From positions 62,001-126,000 of the forward strand of contig NZ_CP060632.1 of the NCBI RefSeq assembly GCF_014337155.1: a stretch of 64,000 nucleotides of DNA, read 5' to 3'. The stretch is from Wujia chipingensis (GTDB lineage: Bacteria > Bacillota > Clostridia > Lachnospirales > Lachnospiraceae). Below, one piece after another: positions 62,693 to 64,000 of this stretch. The notes under the pieces were generated by a model. The model had not been told where the DNA came from. It searched no databases and worked only from the letters and a program-made list of their open reading frames with translations. The translations under genes and the position numbers were made by a program. The stretch's first letter is position 1, and each line of letters opens with the position of its first letter.

Positions 62693-63466
62693 CTATCGCA
62701 AAAATCCGGTCAGAGGATCGGAAGCTGCGCCGCCCTTGTCGAGTACGCGCCCAGGTCCTGCCAGATAAGCTTTACGACCGGCGATGATCGCATCCTTAAA
62801 TGCGCTTGCCATCATCGGGATATCACCGGCAGTTGCAATCGCGGTATTTGCCATGATGGCAGCGGCACCCATTTCCATTGCTTCACAAGCCTGTGAAGGG
62901 CGTCCGATACCGGCATCGATGATGATCGGGAGGTCGATCTCATCAATCAGAATCTGGATGAAATCTTTCGTTGCAAGACCCTTGTTGGAACCAATCGGCG
63001 ATGCGAGCGGCATGATACAGGCGGCGCCTGCATTTGCCAGATCACGGGCAACATTCAGGTCTGGATACATGTAAGGCATAACGACAAAGCCTTCGTTCGC
63101 GAGGACTTCTGTCGCTTTGATCGTCTCCTGATTGTCAGGAAGCAGGTATTTGGAATCGCGCATGATCTCGACCTTGACGAAATCAGTGCCAGCCATTTTA
63201 CGGGCGAGGCGGGCGATATGGATTGCTTCCTCTGCATTTCTTGCGCCGGATGTGTTCGGCAGCAGCGTTACGTTCTTCGGGATAAAGTCCAGAATATTCT
63301 CTTCTGGTCTGGTATTGGCACGGCGCAGGGCGAGCGTGACGATCTCGGCATCGGCATATTCGACTGCCGCACGGATCAGGTGGGAATTGTATTTTCCGGA
63401 ACCCAAGATAAAGCGGGAATGAAACTCATGTCCGCCAAGCATGAAAACATCGTTGTTATTCTCCAT
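62693..63466 (-). CDS. thiG: Thiazole synthase ThiG
   Basis: 257 residues. It begins [18 protein letters not shown], and has [41 protein letters not shown] and [22 protein letters not shown], all classical. It joins deoxyxylulose phosphate, the sulfur of ThiS and dehydroglycine into the thiazole. ThiS is not adjacent, although thiS-thiG is the common order. The ribosome site is ACGGAGGTTTCAAAT. Confidence 0.97.
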   Translation of the reverse strand: MENNNDVFMLGGHEFHSRFILGSGKYNSHLIRAAVEYADAEIVTLALRRANTRPEENILDFIPKNVTLLPNTSGARNAEEAIHIARLARKMAGTDFVKVEIMRDSKYLLPDNQETIKATEVLANEGFVVMPYMYPDLNVARDLANAGAACIMPLASPIGSNKGLATKDFIQILIDEIDLPIIIDAGIGRPSQACEAMEMGAAAIMANTAIATAGDIPMMASAFKDAIIAGRKAYLAGPGRVLDKGGAASDPLTGFLR

Positions 63467-63493
63467 ATTTGAAACCTCCGTTTATAAAATATC

Positions 63494-63547
63494 AAAAAAG
63501 CCACGCGAAAAAACCACACCCGTGGTGGTGTGCCCCTTCGCGCAGCC
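63494..63547 (-). terminator. Strong hairpin with T run in the thiG leader
   Basis: Arms CGCGAA (63504-63509) and TTCGCG (63537-63542) plus CACACC (63515-63520) and GGTGTG (63527-63532) fold into one long hairpin. On the minus strand it is followed by six Ts (63494-63499). It lies between the thiG promoter and thiG, so it acts as an attenuator or RNA end point. Confidence 0.7.
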
Positions 63548-63571
63548 ATATATGACAAACACTCTGCTATT

Positions 63572-63599
63572 ATTATAGACATTATACGGAATATGTCAA
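63572..63599 (-). promoter_or_regulatory. Promoter of the thiGH operon
   Basis: On the minus strand TTGACA (63594-63599) and TATAAT (63572-63577) with a 16-bp spacer. Confidence 0.75.
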
Positions 63600-63692
63600 G
63601 CCGGAAGCAATCGCGAGCACACATACAAAAATACAGCATGCTGCTCCGCGTTTGTACATATAATAAAACGAGCAAGAAAAGGGTTGTTGTAT

Positions 63693-64000
63693 ATGAAAGT
63701 ATTTCCATATATTTTAGTGGCGGTTGTCTGTGCAATCGTGGTGCCGTGTCTCGTCACATTCTGCGTGAATGGAAAGCAGGGGGACGGGACTGTCTCGCTG
63801 GAACGCATTTCAACCGGGAGAGATGTGCTGGTGCAGACGAAAGCGGGAAATGAGCTGGTGGATGTGGAAAAATATGTAGCGCATATCATGCCGGGAATCG
63901 TGGATGCAAGCGCGGATGACAGCTATTTGCAGGCACAGGCGGTCGCGCTTCGGACGAAGGTGTATTATGCGATGGGAGACGCGACCGTAATACAGGCGTC
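63693..64000 (+). CDS. SpoIID/LytB-like protein, N-terminal part
   Basis: 102 residues are visible before the window ends. A signal anchor covers about 4-24 (YILVAVVCAIVVPCLVTFCV). The SpoIID domain begins with ELVDVEKYVAHIMPGIV and SYLQAQAVALRTKVYYAM, including the family's conserved Glu-Tyr and alanine-rich helix. In spore formers SpoIID is a lytic transglycosylase for engulfment. The ribosome site is AAAAGGG. The catalytic residue lies outside the window, so the activity cannot be judged. Confidence 0.75.
   Translation, partial: MKVFPYILVAVVCAIVVPCLVTFCVNGKQGDGTVSLERISTGRDVLVQTKAGNELVDVEKYVAHIMPGIVDASADDSYLQAQAVALRTKVYYAMGDATVIQA

Noticed and set aside
63466..63571. TPP riboswitch before thiG
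   Set aside because: The conserved CTGAGA and GATCTGGATAATGCCAGC-type parts are absent on the minus strand and the leader is too short.

Overview
The window is 64 kb around the replication origin of a low-to-mid GC Firmicute, most likely a gut Lachnospiraceae. The reasons are the origin gene order (rpmH-rnpA-yidD-yidC-jag on one side, dnaA-dnaN-rlbA-recF-gyrB-gyrA on the other), a Gram-positive type YidC, strong AGGAGG ribosome sites, family-specific unknowns (DUF4446, DUF3881, DUF5685, DUF4153) and the butyrate pair ptb-buk. Butyrate kinase use points towards a Coprococcus eutactus-like or Butyrivibrio-like organism rather than Roseburia. The species cannot be proven from this sequence.

Layout. 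1-7.2 kb (+): the end of parB, DUF4446, serS, DUF3881, a ROK sugar kinase, an antisense tRNA-Arg, a GH1 6-phospho-beta-glucosidase, a membrane protein and a DEDDh exonuclease. 7.2-14.8 kb: the usual leftward origin operon (rsmG, mnmG, jag, yidC, yidD, rnpA, rpmH), but with mnmE flipped to the + strand and bracketed by two long palindromic elements. 14.8-16.8 kb: a bipartite oriC around dnaA, with DnaA boxes upstream and a DnaA box plus DnaA-trio unwinding module between dnaA and dnaN. 16.8-24 kb: dnaN, rlbA, recF, gyrB, gyrA and a small membrane protein. 24-30.5 kb: a two-subunit class I fumarase whose alpha and beta genes are split by a DUF4153 membrane protein, an AT-rich AlbA_2/ATPase-type regulator that looks acquired, and a large membrane protein. 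30.6-31.1 kb: tRNA-Ser, tRNA-Asn and tRNA-Cys. 31.2-36.3 kb: a zinc-ribbon membrane protein, DUF5685, a J-domain protein, maf, a probable unassigned small RNA and a TerB-AAA+ ATPase. 36.3-40.5 kb: a PLP amino-acid decarboxylase, then an Agr-type quorum locus (LytTR regulator, GHKL kinase, AgrB, a cysteine-free AgrD-like peptide). 40.6-50.7 kb: glmS ribozyme and glmS, MATE exporter, ptb, buk, a repeat-bearing membrane protein, aroD and a LytTR regulator with a degenerate receiver. 50.8-58.1 kb: an oxidoreductase (-), ileS and glgP. 58.1-63.6 kb: a repeat-rich thiamine locus (tenI/thiE-like, thiH, thiG, all -), with two arrays of about 63-bp hairpin repeats and 39-bp in-frame repeats inside both ThiH and the ThiE-like protein. 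63.7 kb to the end: start of a SpoIID-like protein.

The most unusual material is the family of long palindromic elements (two homologous copies at 11.7 and 32.5 kb and a third of different sequence but the same architecture at 9.9 kb), the inverted mnmE between two of them, the repeat-invaded thiamine genes, the free-standing RNA candidate at 34.4 kb and the Agr peptide without cysteine. All calls come from reading the sequence. No database search was run.
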